DNA from: Haemonchus contortus
Taxonomy: Eukaryota; Nematoda; Chromadorea; Rhabditida; Trichostrongylidae
Direction: 5' to 3'
Length of the DNA: 64,000 nucleotides
NCBI GenBank assembly: GCA_000469685.2
Contig: LS997563.1
Location: 32,359,968 to 32,423,967, forward strand
Shown here in pieces: positions 47,795 through 60,515 of the stretch. The translations under genes and the position numbers were made by a program. The notes beneath the pieces were generated by a model, which saw only the letters and a program-made list of their open reading frames with translations, was not told the origin of the DNA and made no database searches. The first letter of the stretch is position 1; the number at the start of each line of letters is the position of its first letter.

Positions 47795-50289
47795 GAAAAT
47801 GAAAAACATTGATGGCATCAAGTAAAGTTATTTGGGCCGATGAAAATTGATTGATTCCCAAGTAATACTGCTTATTGAAAAAAAAGTGGTATGTGACGAT
47901 ATCTGTCGTATCCGAACTGCTCATTTCAAGCCTTCAAGCTCACGAATAGTAGTAGAAGATCACTTATTGAAAAATGTGAGTTTGAGCTTGTAAGCGTTAT
48001 TGATTCAGCCGATGAAGTTTATTGATCAGCACCTTCTGATGCGTGAGCGTAACTCGGGAGTGCTGTGCTTTAGGTTACCTAACAGAACAACATTCACACC
48101 AAGCACTACCACCTGGAGGAATTGCTTGTTTAGTGGAAATAGCCTGATGGGCTTGAGAGATCTGAGGAGAAGAGAGGGAAAGACTTTTTCTCCTTCGAGT
48201 GTATTAACAGCTTTCACTGAAACGAATGACAATTCTATTTATAAAAGAGTTATTACTGAAATCAACAAAAAACGAACTGTTATCAACACAGTTATCACCT
48301 TTGCGAACTGATGAACAGAAATGAAGATATAGACAGAGAAAAGTGTTGTTGAGATACTGAAATGCGCTAGAATGTCAGTTAAGATTTGCCGATTTGTAGG
48401 TATAAGCAGCTTTCAAATATGAAAAAGAAATAGATATTGGAAATAGCATGTGGTAGGTCCGAGGCGGAGAGAGAGGTATTAATTGGCAGGTCGAGGATCA
48501 CATTTCATTTGGGAGCCTTGGCATGCTTTCCGAAGATCTGTCCCATAGCACGATCAATGGGGCCTTGAATGGGCTTTGAAATGGTTCGCTCTTGTCAATC
48601 AGGTGACCACGCCCTTCGTACAGAAGGAGACTGGCCAAATGTCTAGTTGAATAGCGGCACGAAATGATCACGGAATCTCGGAAACAATCAGCTCTTCGCA
48701 GATAGCGTCTTATCAACTAAAAGTAGAAGTTTATGCAGCAAACAGCAGCGGGGGAGACGTCATTGTCAGCTTTTACCACCTCTACTCACCCCACTCTATA
48801 CAGACGTATTTTTTGAATGGGGACGTTAGCTGAGGTCAGAAAGCAGAGTGCATAGTGTTTCATCCAAAGTATGTGAGCCTAAACCCGCCTACACCGGAAG
48901 CGTAAGCAAACAAAGGCATAGTTTGTTACAAAAATGGCTTATGAGGTATTCACGTGGGTTAAATCTGGTTAACCATCCTACATCATATGGCTCTGTCAGG
49001 TCGGAGAACGGCCTAGATAGGGCGTTGTAGAGGCTGGAATATTTCCCAGGGTCTTTGCGCGGAGAGTTTCAACGGCAATGTATGGTCTGCACCATCCACA
49101 AGGGAACCCATGCAGGAAGTTCAAACAACTTGACATGGCCCATAGCAGAGAAACAGAGAAAGCCAGTTCTAGGAAGTTCTGGGTTGAGATAATCAGCTCT
49201 CTGTGCGACTGCGACAACTAAAATCTTGTCCAAATACCCCTTCCATGTCATTTCCGTCATGGTAATCTCATATGACCTCTGTCTTCACATCTTTTGGGGA
49301 GCCTTATTTTTTGCAAAATCGGCCAATTTTCTCGCTTCCTTCACCACCGATGCACTAATCCCAACCAACACTTACGCTTTTCGACTGCATCACTATAAAA
49401 AATCGATGATCGCTCTAGGATCAACAGGTCTATTCTATCCGGGATCCTAGGCTCTTTCATTACTACGCACAAGCAGTAGTGGAGGTCTAGTTCAATTTGT
49501 CCAATGCAACAGCTGCCCCCTCAAACAGGCAAACTGTTCGGATTGCCCCATTCCCAGTTTCGATTGCACCTGGCAACATTGTAGCACAAGTTGTTCTATC
49601 TGCGGAGGTAATATACGATTTGTGTCAAAGGTAAGATATTAGGTAAGGCATGCAATCTGTTTAGAGCGTATTCCTCACGAAGATATCCGTCCCTTCAATA
49701 AAACAACGAATATGAGGCTCACCCCTACAAGGTTTGACGGAGTATCCTTTAAAATGTCTTGCACGCAAAACAGACTGACCTGGTCTTCCACTGGAATGAC
49801 TAAACGGCGCCAGAACGTCCCACTGAGATTAAAGGCACCGATTTCAATAGGGGCTGGTCTCGTAGGTAGTGCATGAGAGGAAAACATGCTATTGCGACAT
49901 TTTGTCATTTTTCACGGAAAAGATGGACTCAAGTAGTTCCTAAAAAGCTTCACCATCTCAGCTCTTCTGATTTTCAATTCAAAATCTGCGCTTAGTGTTG
50001 CTGTTTGCGTTTGCTCTTCGACCTGCTCTCTAAACGACTTGTTATATACTCTTAAAACAAGCAATGATTGCGTTTTTCTCTGCATGAGCTAAATTCCTCA
50101 ATGGAGATCGATCGACCGTTTTAATTTAGGGCTCCGAATATTTTCCCTATTGAAGAGTTGTTTCTGTAAGTGCCGTTACGTCGTCACCTCCAACACCAGT
50201 GCTGTTTTTGCTTTCACCATGTCCATGTGGTTGAGGACGTCCAGTCAAGCACACGAGTAAATAAAAAAATAATTAAATAAATACATAAA

Positions 50290-50600
50290 GGATAAAGGAT
50301 AAAGTTTTTGGCGTCAATCAATCCCGTCTGAGGGATGCGCCCCCGCACTCGACTTCCATTCAGAATCGTAGTGGCGTAATGAGTGCGTATGTGGCCCATA
50401 CAATGACTTGCGGTGGCCAGCCGACGTACAAGTCAGTGCTTTTATCCTCCCAGACGTGTCTGGTACCAATTCACCGACCCCGGAGGGATGGAAGGCTTGG
50501 TTGGCCTGGGCGGGCATCGATCCGGGATTCGAACCCCTGACCGTGCGTGTGATATAGTGCGCCACTTGCCACTACACCACCTCGAATAAATAATAATTTC
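50290..50600 (-). repeat. SINE family A reference copy, full length with A- and B-boxes
   Basis: On the minus strand the head carries TGGTGTAGTGG (A-box, 50579-50569) and GGTTCGAATCC (B-box, 50535-50525), spaced as in a pol III internal promoter. A ~220-nt tRNA-unrelated body and a (GGATAAA-like) repeat tail follow. AAATAAATACATAAA at 50275-50289 and again at 50601-50615 is a 15-nt target duplication. This copy looks the youngest in the window and serves as the family model. Confidence 0.9.
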
Positions 50601-52044
50601 AAATAAATACATAAAACGAATAAATAAATGAATCACTGTCACAAAGTTCCTATAGATCGCGCAGCGAAAATTTCGAGAAACTCTGTTTGGTCACTTCTTT
50701 TCCTTCAAATTATGGCATTATTTTTTTTTAAACTCTGATGAAATGGATCACATAGCCCTTTTGTAAAGCAAATAACGGATACATGAAGTACTGATGTAAA
50801 GGGATTAATCATATGAAAAAAATGTGGATGAACTCTAAGTTCAACGTTCTCGCCGAATCCAACAGCAGCTTCTCGAGGGGTAGCATGTCGCCGTTGAAAA
50901 TGTCCACTACAAAAAAAGCTGTCACCAGGTCACTCGAGCAAATATTCGCTCAGCTTTCGCAAAAGCTTTGCAATGTTTTCGAAATCGCCACTCTGAAAGG
51001 TCTCAAACTTGAATGAAGTACAGAAAGTAGTAAGCAAATAGGAAGACCATTACAAAATCACGGGAAAACAACTGTGATCGTGAGAGACAAAACGTGGGCA
51101 CGGCCAAACAGTAGCAGCTGAGCCGTGAAAGACCTCGATCGAGCGCTATTCGACTTAGCAAACATACTAAGAGAAGGAGCATAAAACATCGTCTACCACT
51201 CGGGAAATTTCCGAGTGTGACGATCATTTAGTGTTGATTCCATTTGGGTGGCATTCTCTATGTCCTTCAACGACACTTAGCAACTAGCCTAGCTTGAAAG
51301 AAATTCTATGCCAGCGAAATCAAAACGAGTGAAAAAAAGCAGAAAAAACCTGGCCCTGAATGTTCCCGAGAAAGCAATCGAGGAATCCTACATTCCTACA
51401 AGTCCAAGTGTGTATAAGTGTGAGCGCACAGCAGCGGCCTCTTAAATAAACTCAACGGAATCTTGATGTTTTTTTATTATCCACGTTCCTTTACACATTT
51501 GGGATTTCACTCAGTGGAATAAACTCCCAGGACTGTTCTTGCGAGAGCAAAGAGGGACGTGAGGTTATTGTTGCTCGATTCATCACTCGCGGAAGCCTAA
51601 ATGACTTAGCAAGTTTTCGACCGCCTAAACAAATATGGTATTAGCTGCCCCGACGTAATGGAAAGCTTTGTTCGATTGAGTTCATTGACGATGAACGATG
51701 GTAAAGAAAAAGCGTAGGTGCTCCTGGAATCAGCCCGAACACTTCAAATGGTTTGAGAATGAAGACGTCATGTGCTAGGGATAGCTGACTAACTTTTTTC
51801 ACAGTCGTTCGACTTCGGGATTGCAATGGATGGACAGTGCCACGTGTAGCCGCTCCCAGGTGTGAGATTCGCGAGCGAAATAGGGTCGATCTTCACTTGG
51901 TAAAGCATTCCTCAAAGCCATTCAGTGTCGGCAAGTTGGTAGCATTCTCTCGTGAAGAGTGAAGACTTTTGTAGTCGCCTGACCAACTGATTCAACACTG
52001 TAGCGTAGAATTGTTAAGTAAAGTATTGATGATAGGAAAGCGAA

Positions 52045-52335
52045 ACATCGCTGATTTCAACGAATCACGTTCGAGGGATGCGCCTATGCTTTCGACTTCC
52101 ATTCAGTATTCTAGTGGCGTATTGAATGCGTATGTGACCTGTATAATGACTTAAGGTGGCTAGCCGATGTACACGTCAGTGCTTTTATCTTCCTAGACGA
52201 GTCTGGAGTCAATTAACCGATCTCGGAGGGATGGAAGGCTTGGTTGGTCTAGACGGTATCGGTCCAGGATTCGATCCGATGACCATGCGTGTGGGACAGG
52301 ACACCACTTGCCGCTACACCACCTCCGCCGCTTTT
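52045..52335 (-). repeat. SINE family A full-length diverged copy
   Basis: It is alignable from the tail side (AACGAATCACGTTCGAGGGA) through GTGGCTAGCCGATGTACACG to a head with the ACCACTTGCCGCTACACCAC block and a B-box-like GGATTCGATCC. Scattered changes show it is older than the 50290 copy. No clear target duplication was found. Confidence 0.85.
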
Positions 52336-54459
52336 CAGATAGATTGTTGAGAAATTAGGGAAAGATTCAGATAATTTATTCTTTTTTTATGGTTTTTGCA
52401 TTTAAGCAGATAAGAACCCTCTCCCTCCAACAGTCATATCAACGTTTACACAGTTCTTTGTTCTGGTGGCCTTAGCCAATTCAATGCCTCTTTCGACCAT
52501 TTATCATTCATACCTATAGATATTATATCATTCTCAATTCTAGCCGTCATTTGAACCTGTTTAAGCAACTAATGATATCATTGGTGATCAACCCACAATC
52601 TGTTTATCGTCTTGAATTACTGATCATCTTAGAAATTTCCCCTTTTGTCCAGGTGTTTTTCTAGCTTGGACAGATTTATCAAGTTCATTCAGAGCAGTTT
52701 CCTTTGTTCTAAGCAAAAACATTTGGATAGGCCTCTTTTTCGTAAACTGTTTCACTATTTATAGATAATGATTACTTATTTCAAATGCATTTGCTTGTAA
52801 GTGCAATTGTAGTTCACTGCCATGGGTTCTCTTAGAAGAGTTGCCAACAATATTATAATAATAGGGTGAAAATGTACATATATTAGTACTGTATGAGAGA
52901 CGAGGAGGACTATGGGCACCGGCCATCTGTGTGCTTTTAAGCGGCTTCAGTAATGGGAAGCAGTTTTTCAAGTAAGCCTAAGTAGGGTAAGACACCTTGG
53001 TAGGTAGAATGATTACCACGGGCAAAAAGAAAGAAAAAAGGATAAAAAACTTTGCCCCCTTGGTGCTCCTTTCCTCCTAAAACTTTGTTTAAAGCTGGAT
53101 GTCCTTGACGTTTCATTGTGTTCATTTCTTGTTATACTAGCATTGTGATAGGTTGCCTCCACCCCAACTACATTTTCACCTTTGATAGATTTGAGCTGAT
53201 CAGTACTGCAGCTCGATACAAGGAAAGCTGGGCAACTGCAATAAGAAGGCATTTGGCGAAGTGCCTGTTCCCAATTGTACTTAGAGGTAAAATGTAAAAT
53301 CGTTAATAGCTATGCCGATATCTTTTCGAGGAAGGGTTTTCTTGCGCTTTTTACTTTTATCATGCTCGAGTGCATTCGGATATAATGTTCAGTTCTGCCA
53401 GTTGAGGTACGATTACATTAAACTCGAGCTTATTTCTACTTCTTTTCTTTTTTTTTGTTCTATTTTTTAAATGTTTTAAAACGGTGTCAGGCGAAGGCGA
53501 GAGGGGTACTGGTAGTATCAGAATGAAGAGCACGGTGCTGGGGAAGCGCAAATAAAGGTTCGAGTGGAATTTGCAAGAAAATTTCGCAAGGGCCTACTGC
53601 GGCGAATTAACAACAGTTAACAAGAAGTCAAAACAAGTCATATCCCAGCATAATTTTTATCGTTCAATAGCCCTTGTCTTTCTTCATTGTTCTATGTTTT
53701 GTTGTGTTATACCGCATTCTAGGTTTTGTTTCTTTTGTACGAGCAGGTTTTCATTATTCGCATACAGCCTTCGCTTCAGATCTGCCGGCTTATTAAGACA
53801 TTTTTTATGTGGATTTCTGTCTGTTCTGTACTTTCTTGGCGTTGTACTCATACTATATTTCTGGTGCCGGTGCATACTATATTTCCTTTACTCTTCATTC
53901 CTTCTCGTCATGTTACTCTTCTAGATTCTTCTAATTCTGAAAGTTATGTGTTATTATGTTCGTATATTTTCTTGAACTTTTCTTCATTTCATGTTATTCA
54001 GATCATTATGCTTTTTATACTGTTCTGTTTCCTCCCTGGTTTCCATCGCATTTTGTTGTATGATTCCAATTGTTTCGAATGGAAATCTCAGGTGGGATGG
54101 TCGCTATGCAGGTTGCGTCTACGTTGCTCTGTGGATCTATCCAATCACCACAAGTCTTTGTAAGTGAAAGAGTTCTCGATACTCTCGAACGACTTTAAAG
54201 GAACACTAGCGTGGTTCGAGCACTGGCCTCGCCGGTAGGGATTTTATGTCACCATACCTACCGATGACTCTGTCCAAATTATTGCATTCATTGTTCATCA
54301 CTGTCAACTGTCATGTCGTCGTGGTGTTAATCTTCAGCTATCGCGTCGTCTCCAGTCGCAGCTTCAGCTCCCATCGTCTCATTTTTACTTCTTTTGCCCA
54401 TCGCTCGGATCCGATGAAACAGCAGTGAACTAATCGTAAATACATCGACGCAAGGAGCA
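52336..54459. other. T-rich stretch, no gene recognised
   Basis: Between 53.57 and 54.16 kb two overlapping + strand frames stay open for more than 100 codons. They are rich in Phe, Leu, Ser and Cys from T-rich DNA and match no family. I do not call a gene. Confidence 0.5.
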
Positions 54460-57400
54460 TCTAGGGACATTCACGCAGCTGATGATGACACAAATGGAGG
54501 CCGAAGGAACAAAGGAGGTTGGGAGCCACGGGTGGCCTGCCATGAGATTGGGCATGGAACCGTACTGCACCTAGGTTCCAGGAGGTTTGGTATATTACTC
54601 GGATTACTTGGCGACCCGTTGTCGGCTGCGATTGCTCTTGCGCGGGTCCCAACTTCTTTTCCACGATTTTCTATCTTGAGCCAATGTTGTCCAGATGACT
54701 GATACCTTAATTGAATTAGAATCGCAGATATTGTTTCTGTGAGCAAGAGAGTCTTGCCATCGTAAAGGAGGTCGACCACGAGGCCTTTTCTTCTCGCGTG
54801 GTTCCCAGCACACACTTGTTGTACTCCAACGACCGTCATCGCGCCTTATCAGATGTCCAGCAAAGGTGTGTTTTGTTTTGTCGATGTGCAGAATAATATC
54901 GCGAACTTTAGACAACGAACGTATGTCTTCGTTGTGCAGCCTGTTGATCCGTTGTTGATGCAAGGTTATCCCGACCATTCGACGCTCGAGGGATATTTGT
55001 ATCCTTCAAAGCTGGTTTTCCAAGTTTTTCGTCAGAGACCAAGTTTCGCTTGCGTAGCTCAGGGCTGGTAGCACCGTGGAGTTAAACAGGGTCGCAATTC
55101 GTCGTTCCTAGTATGTTCGATTACATTCCTGATCGAGTTATACGCAGCCCAGCCGGCTTTTTTCCTTCTCATCAATTCGCTCTTTAGGTCATTTTTCATG
55201 TTAAGTAGTCGGCCAAGGTACACGTATTCATCGACATCCTCTAAGGGTTCTCCTTGAAGGTAAACAGGATTGCGATCTGAGTATTCGTTCCTCATACATT
55301 TCATTTTCTTTATGTTGATGTTCAAACCGGCCTTGATACCAGCTGCATGTGAGTCATTTAACAATTGAGAAGTTTCATCCGATGTTCCTGAAATGAGAAC
55401 TAAGTCGTCCGCCAATCTCAGGTGACTTAAATACCTTCCGTCGATTCTGATTCCTTTGGAATCCCATGCGCAGTGACGTATAGTGTATTCGAGGCATGCA
55501 GCGAAAAGGTTTGTGGAGATAGGGTCTCCTCGGCGAACTCCTTTTTCCACAGTCACTTCTAGGTCGCGGAAGAACGGTCGGTACACTGTTACACATCCTG
55601 AGTGGCATTCCTTCAAGATTTTCGTGTAACGGGGATCGATACCTTGTTCGTTAAGAGCCGACCATATTTTTTCTCGTTTTATTGAACGAATGCTTTCCGA
55701 TAGTCGATGAATGTTAGTATCAGCGGTTCATGGTATTCACGAGCTACTTCAATAATTCGGCAGCAAGTAATGATGTGATCCAAAGTGCTGAACTTCCGCC
55801 GGAATCCTGCCTGTTCGACCGGTTGGGCTTCATCAAGTTGCCTCCTTATTCGAGCGAGGAGGCAGCGTGTGAATACTTTGTATATTACCGGCAGGAGCGT
55901 AATTGGTCGATAGTTGTCCAAGTCTTCTTTGTCTCCTTTTTTGACAGCAGAATTGTCTTTGATTTTCTCCATGCGTCTGGGGCTTTGCAGTCGTTGACTT
56001 AGCGAGTGAAGCGTTGGGCTAAAGCACAGTGAATTTTATGAATACATGCTTGTAGGGCCTCCAAGGATAATCCGTCGGCTCCAGGATCTTTTCCTTTCGG
56101 CATTGTTTCGATTGCGTGACGAAGTTCTGATGGTAGAAGTGATGGCACCATTTCTCCGATAGGTATCTGTTCAGTAGAGATGCCGTGGTCAGATTTAAAG
56201 AGATTCGAATAGAAATTCGTCAAAATCGATTCCATTTCTGGTCGAGACGTAGTTCTGGAACCATCCGGGCCTTTCAAGCAAGAAATCGTCAAGCGGTACT
56301 GCGTCAGCTCTCGTTTTGTCTTTTTCACACTACGCCTGCTGGACGCAGCTTCTTATAGACGGTAACGGGAGAAATTTTTGAGATCTTCAGCAAGTCTTTG
56401 CCTACAGAGTCGATTTAGTAATGTGTATTCAACATGATTATTTTCCTGTTCATTTTCCTCCTCTTAGCAAGAAGATTTCGTGTGGCATCAGACATTCTAC
56501 GAGAGTTGTGGTTAGGAGCCATAATACGCGACTGTGAAGCAAGAGTAGAGAGAGTGTTCAGAAGGTAGTCGTAGTCCTCATTTATATCCTCTTTCATATC
56601 CAAAGGCACGCTCTCTATCAACGTCTTCAGCGTATTTGTATCGAGAACAATCGCTCGAGGTTCTCTCTATTGGATTCTCGACAGGCGCACATGGCTTCGC
56701 TCGAAGTGCAGTCGTGCGCGTAGAAGTCGATGATCACTTCCAGTATTGAATGAGGGGCTACTCCGACATCTGTGATGGCTCTTCTGCTACACAGAATATG
56801 GTCTAGTTCGTGGTAGTATTGCCCTTTCGGGGACACGTAAGTCCATCTTTTCGTTGGCGCTTTAACGAACTGGCTGTTACCATGAAACATGTGATGTATC
56901 TCGCAAAAGATCGCCAGCCTCTCTCCAACGGCGTTCCGTTGTTCAGCACAGTTTGGTCCGATAAAGCGCTCCCCTGACCTTCTTCCACCAACTCGTGCGT
57001 TAAAATCACCAGATACCACTATGTAGCTGCTTTTCTGCGACCGAACGAGCTCGCCGAGATAGTCGTAAAAGTCCTCATGTTGATCGTCGGGACAATCACT
57101 GGTGGGGGCGTATACTTGAATGATAGAGACGCTGATGTCCTTGGTCAAAGTCGCGGTCAGGATACCGAATCGATGACTCTAAAATGCGACACTCGTAACT
57201 TTCTTTGCAAACTCGGGTGCCACTATAAGGCCAACTCCTCCTGATGTTGTTCCTGTCTCGCGGGCGCCGAGAAAAACCGCAGTTCCATCACTTTGATGTA
57301 CACGTCAAAGGCTCTTTCCGTTTCGTTTCACTCAGTCCAATCACATGATATGAAATTCGTTGTGATTCTTATATCAAGGTTGAGAGCTGAATGGCCGTAC

Positions 57401-57720
57401 TGACACTCTTGCAGTTATAAGTGCATGTGATCAGGTGGCTCATTCTTGTCCTTTTCCTGTGGTAGCCTGCGGCCCTGAGATTTCTTCGCCTTTGACTGTG
57501 TGCTGATCCAGCGCTACCAGACTGGGTAGGGACAGTCTGCAAGGGACTAAGGCGAGTGGCAGAAGTGGTCGTAGCGTTTTTCGTCCCACAGGATAGCCTT
57601 GCTGGGACGTTCCTGTTGCTCAAGGAGGGCGCCGTCCCACCATGAGCTTGAGCACTTCGGATTCTTTGGTCACGATAGCCGGTCAGAGGGTTCGGCGTGC
57701 CTTTTCCTTGCGGGATCCCG
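54460..57720 (-). mobile_element. RTE-type non-LTR retrotransposon, inactivated
   Basis: Read on the minus strand, an apurinic-type endonuclease is followed by a reverse transcriptase, as in RTE elements. The endonuclease (about 57460-56630) includes IIQVYAPTSD, VSGDFNARVGG and HELDHILCSRRA. The reverse transcriptase (about 55972-55059) includes NYRPITLLPVIYKVFTRCL, QAGFRRKFSTLDHI, LTFIDYRKAF, GVRRGDPISTNLF and the catalytic box RLADDLVLI, where Tyr/Phe-Ala-Asp-Asp is usual. A C-terminal segment with AGHLIRRDD and RPRGRPPLRWQD lies at about 54900-54700. The reading jumps frame at several places (for example near 56.62, 56.35, 55.67 and 55.0 kb), so it is dead. The 5' and 3' limits are approximate and I found no target duplication. 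Confidence 0.85.
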
Positions 57721-60515
57721 GTCTCGACTCAAGCCCGTACACCGCGACAAGGTAGAACCCATGTGCGGGGTTTTGTATATATTGTCTTTATTTATTTGTT
57801 ACTGCATTTTCCTAGTTATCCATGACATATTCTCTTTCCGCTTATCTGAGTAATCATACGAGCATATATTGAATTTTCGTATGTTAAGACATTGATAGTG
57901 TGGTAATCATCATATAACTTATATTGTCTGTGCGCGCAGGAACTAGGTAGTGGGCGCTCGTCTAATGTGCAGAGGGAGCTGGTACTAAGCACGTAGTCCA
58001 TAGTGTAGCGCGGAATCAGTGAACTTTTAAAAACGGCATCGGTGACTGGGGCCGCCAAAGCTTAAGAGCCTGGTACGGCAAATGGGTGGAACATTGGCGA
58101 GTGTGCAAAAGACTTTAGCGCCAGATCACGCCGTCTCGTACATATTGGCTACTTGTTCCTCACTTTGGTCGACAGTCGTCATAAAGCTTTTGGTTTTGAA
58201 ACATTTGACATATTGTTTTTTTACATGCCTCACAGTTTTCATTTCATTTCATTTATGTCAGTTAATATTATAGTTTCATTTATGTTAGTTTTGTAGGTTG
58301 CTTTCGAACCTCGGAACACTACAACTTTAGGTCATCCAGGTTATGAAAATGAAAGAGAAGGCGGAGAATAGTACGATGAAGTCGACAAAAGCACGAGAAA
58401 AGCCAAAAATTTGTTTGCTTGTGTTATATTAATAAGAAGCACTGCGGTTCTTGGTCGTTCGAGTAGCGCCGGTTCATTAAAGTTTCTCTGCCGGCGGGAA
58501 TCCGGTGTACGTTAACTTCAAAAGGCCCCCAACTATTTCATTGATGTTGAGCCCCAATATCTAGTAGGTTGGTTTTTGATCTGATAGTGTGTAAGGCACG
58601 CTTGTGGGTCATAGACTCGACCTAGAATAATGGCTTTGGAGAAATTTCCATTGTCAATTAGGTCTTTACCGTAAATTTTTGAAGGTCTCCACAGTGATAA
58701 CTTTTTTATCACTCTCTTGCTTGTTTTTTCTCAGGCATTGTTCAATCATTCTTCCATGGAGATTCACTGAGGTTCCAAAAGACGCCTTTTCCACCCTATA
58801 CGTCAACTGCCCGTCTCTGTGGAGCCTTGACGACGCCCTGCTTGTGGTTTTGCCTCGAAGCCGTCTTCTTGATGATGGCAATAATGGGTGTCGCTGTCAT
58901 GTCGTGAGGGTGTCCTATCTGTGCTAATTATTTTTTCAAAAGTGTGTCAGTGAAGAAGCCACATCCAGTACTGTAGTTGCGCAGAATAGTTGTCAGCAAG
59001 CTAGCAACATGGGTACCATTGCAGCGTGGGTTCCGTGAGCACCATCACGGCCGTCACGGAAGTTTTATACTAGTATCGCCTACTCTAATATCACGCTCAT
59101 TTAGCAATATATACCTGAATACGTGCGAATTGGCTCAGGTTGTTGACTGCCACGTGAATTATCGTGAAAAATGAAGGTTCTTAGGTGGATCTTCTCTCCG
59201 ATTTCCCATATTCGCTTTGTGGCATGCGGCAAATCGTTTTTAGTTGCCTCGCGGCCTCAAACTGCGACTACCGCACTCAGCTCGCATGCCGGCCAATCGA
59301 TAGGACACCACATTTTTCGCCGTCTGTCTTTCTTTTTTGTTCGGTTTTGATTGCTTCTTTCTGTTTCTTTTTTTTTTGTTTTGTGTTTATTATACTTAAC
59401 TGTTTGGAATCACTCCTTCTTTATTATCGTCAATCAAGACCGCATTGGGATTGAAGAAAGGTTGTGCGCTCCCACCCTATATTGAATTTCTACCATACGC
59501 GGAGGGTGCGACAAGCCCAACGTTGTGTCCGAGGAGAAGATACCGAACCCTGAGTTCTTCCAGTGGGGATACCCTTTTCTCATGCATATCAGTTGGGGAA
59601 TGATTAGGAGAAATGATCGTCACATTTGTATAATATTCATTTGATGACTTTCGTTCGGATTTGAACTAACTGAATGGCGCGTTGAAGCCCCAAACGCCTT
59701 GGCTGCTTTGCTACACAACTACTGACTCATGCTTCTTTAGATCAACAGTGGGATCCTAAGGCCCATATTACAAATTTGTGACAAGATTATCTAGTCTTAT
59801 GACATTTGTACTAAAAAAGCAGCGATGCAACGTGAGTTTCGTGAACGGAATACGTGAGTATGGAACAAGAAATTCAAAAAAACCCTACAGTCGTTCATTT
59901 ATTCCGGTATATGCAATCCATTTGCTATTATGTGCCAACCGCATTGTATCACGGTCATTCAGGCTCTCCGAACTAATTGAGTGATTTCGTACTCCTTTTA
60001 TCAATGCTACTAGTGAAAATTGTACATGGTTGAGAACACTTCACACAAACGACGTGCTCCAAGTCCATCCGTCATTCTGACAAAGAAATTCCAAAAAGTT
60101 CCTTCAATTCTTCAATATTATAACATTTCGAGTACTTTGTCAATAGTAATGGCACAGTTTACTCCTGTGTTTGATGCCCTTTGTTACGAAGCCTGAAGGG
60201 ACAGCGCACCAATGAGGCGTGTGGGCGGGGCTTCTGCACAGCGCCGGCACGTGAAACAGCTGAGTCGCTTTGAGGTTAATTGTAGTCTCTCGAAGATTTT
60301 TGAGGTAATGATACCATCTACACCTAGGATATTACGCCAACATTACGAATATTTTTATTACTATTGTAACCATTTTGACTTGACAACCAGTGAAATCAGT
60401 TTTGATATATACAAATCTGTTTTAACAGTACTTCCAAGATACTCTGATCAGGAACAAGAAAACCCATGGATGCTCAATTCGATCGATTCGATCCTCTACT
60501 AATCCACACAAAATT
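57721..60515. other. Interval between RTE element and laminin-G gene
   Basis: No exon chain or domain was recognised. A minus-strand frame at 58058-57816 just upstream of the RTE element might be element 5' sequence. A + strand frame at 58679-58927 starts with a hydrophobic, signal-like stretch but lacks further support. Confidence 0.45.

Larger units (their letters stand above)
38149..50274. other. Long gene-poor interval upstream of hum-6
   Basis: No exon series or protein family was recognised on either strand over about 12 kb. It should hold the hum-6 promoter and first exon. A few frames (for example 44865-45092 minus, 41505-41798 minus) are open but show no domain, splice partner or family resemblance. 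Listed separately are a candidate hum-6 5' exon, a 30-nt tandem duplication, a SINE fragment and one hairpin. Confidence 0.5.

Noticed and set aside
48026..48311. Overlapping frames on both strands near 48.0-48.3 kb
   Set aside because: Neither shows a domain or exon borders; mutual shadows.
53571..54163. Two overlapping + strand frames longer than 100 codons
   Set aside because: Composition follows T-rich DNA (Phe, Leu, Ser, Cys), with no domain or splice pattern.
58679..58927. + strand frame with a hydrophobic N-terminus resembling a signal peptide
   Set aside because: No family resemblance; short, and a similar frame is open on the other strand.
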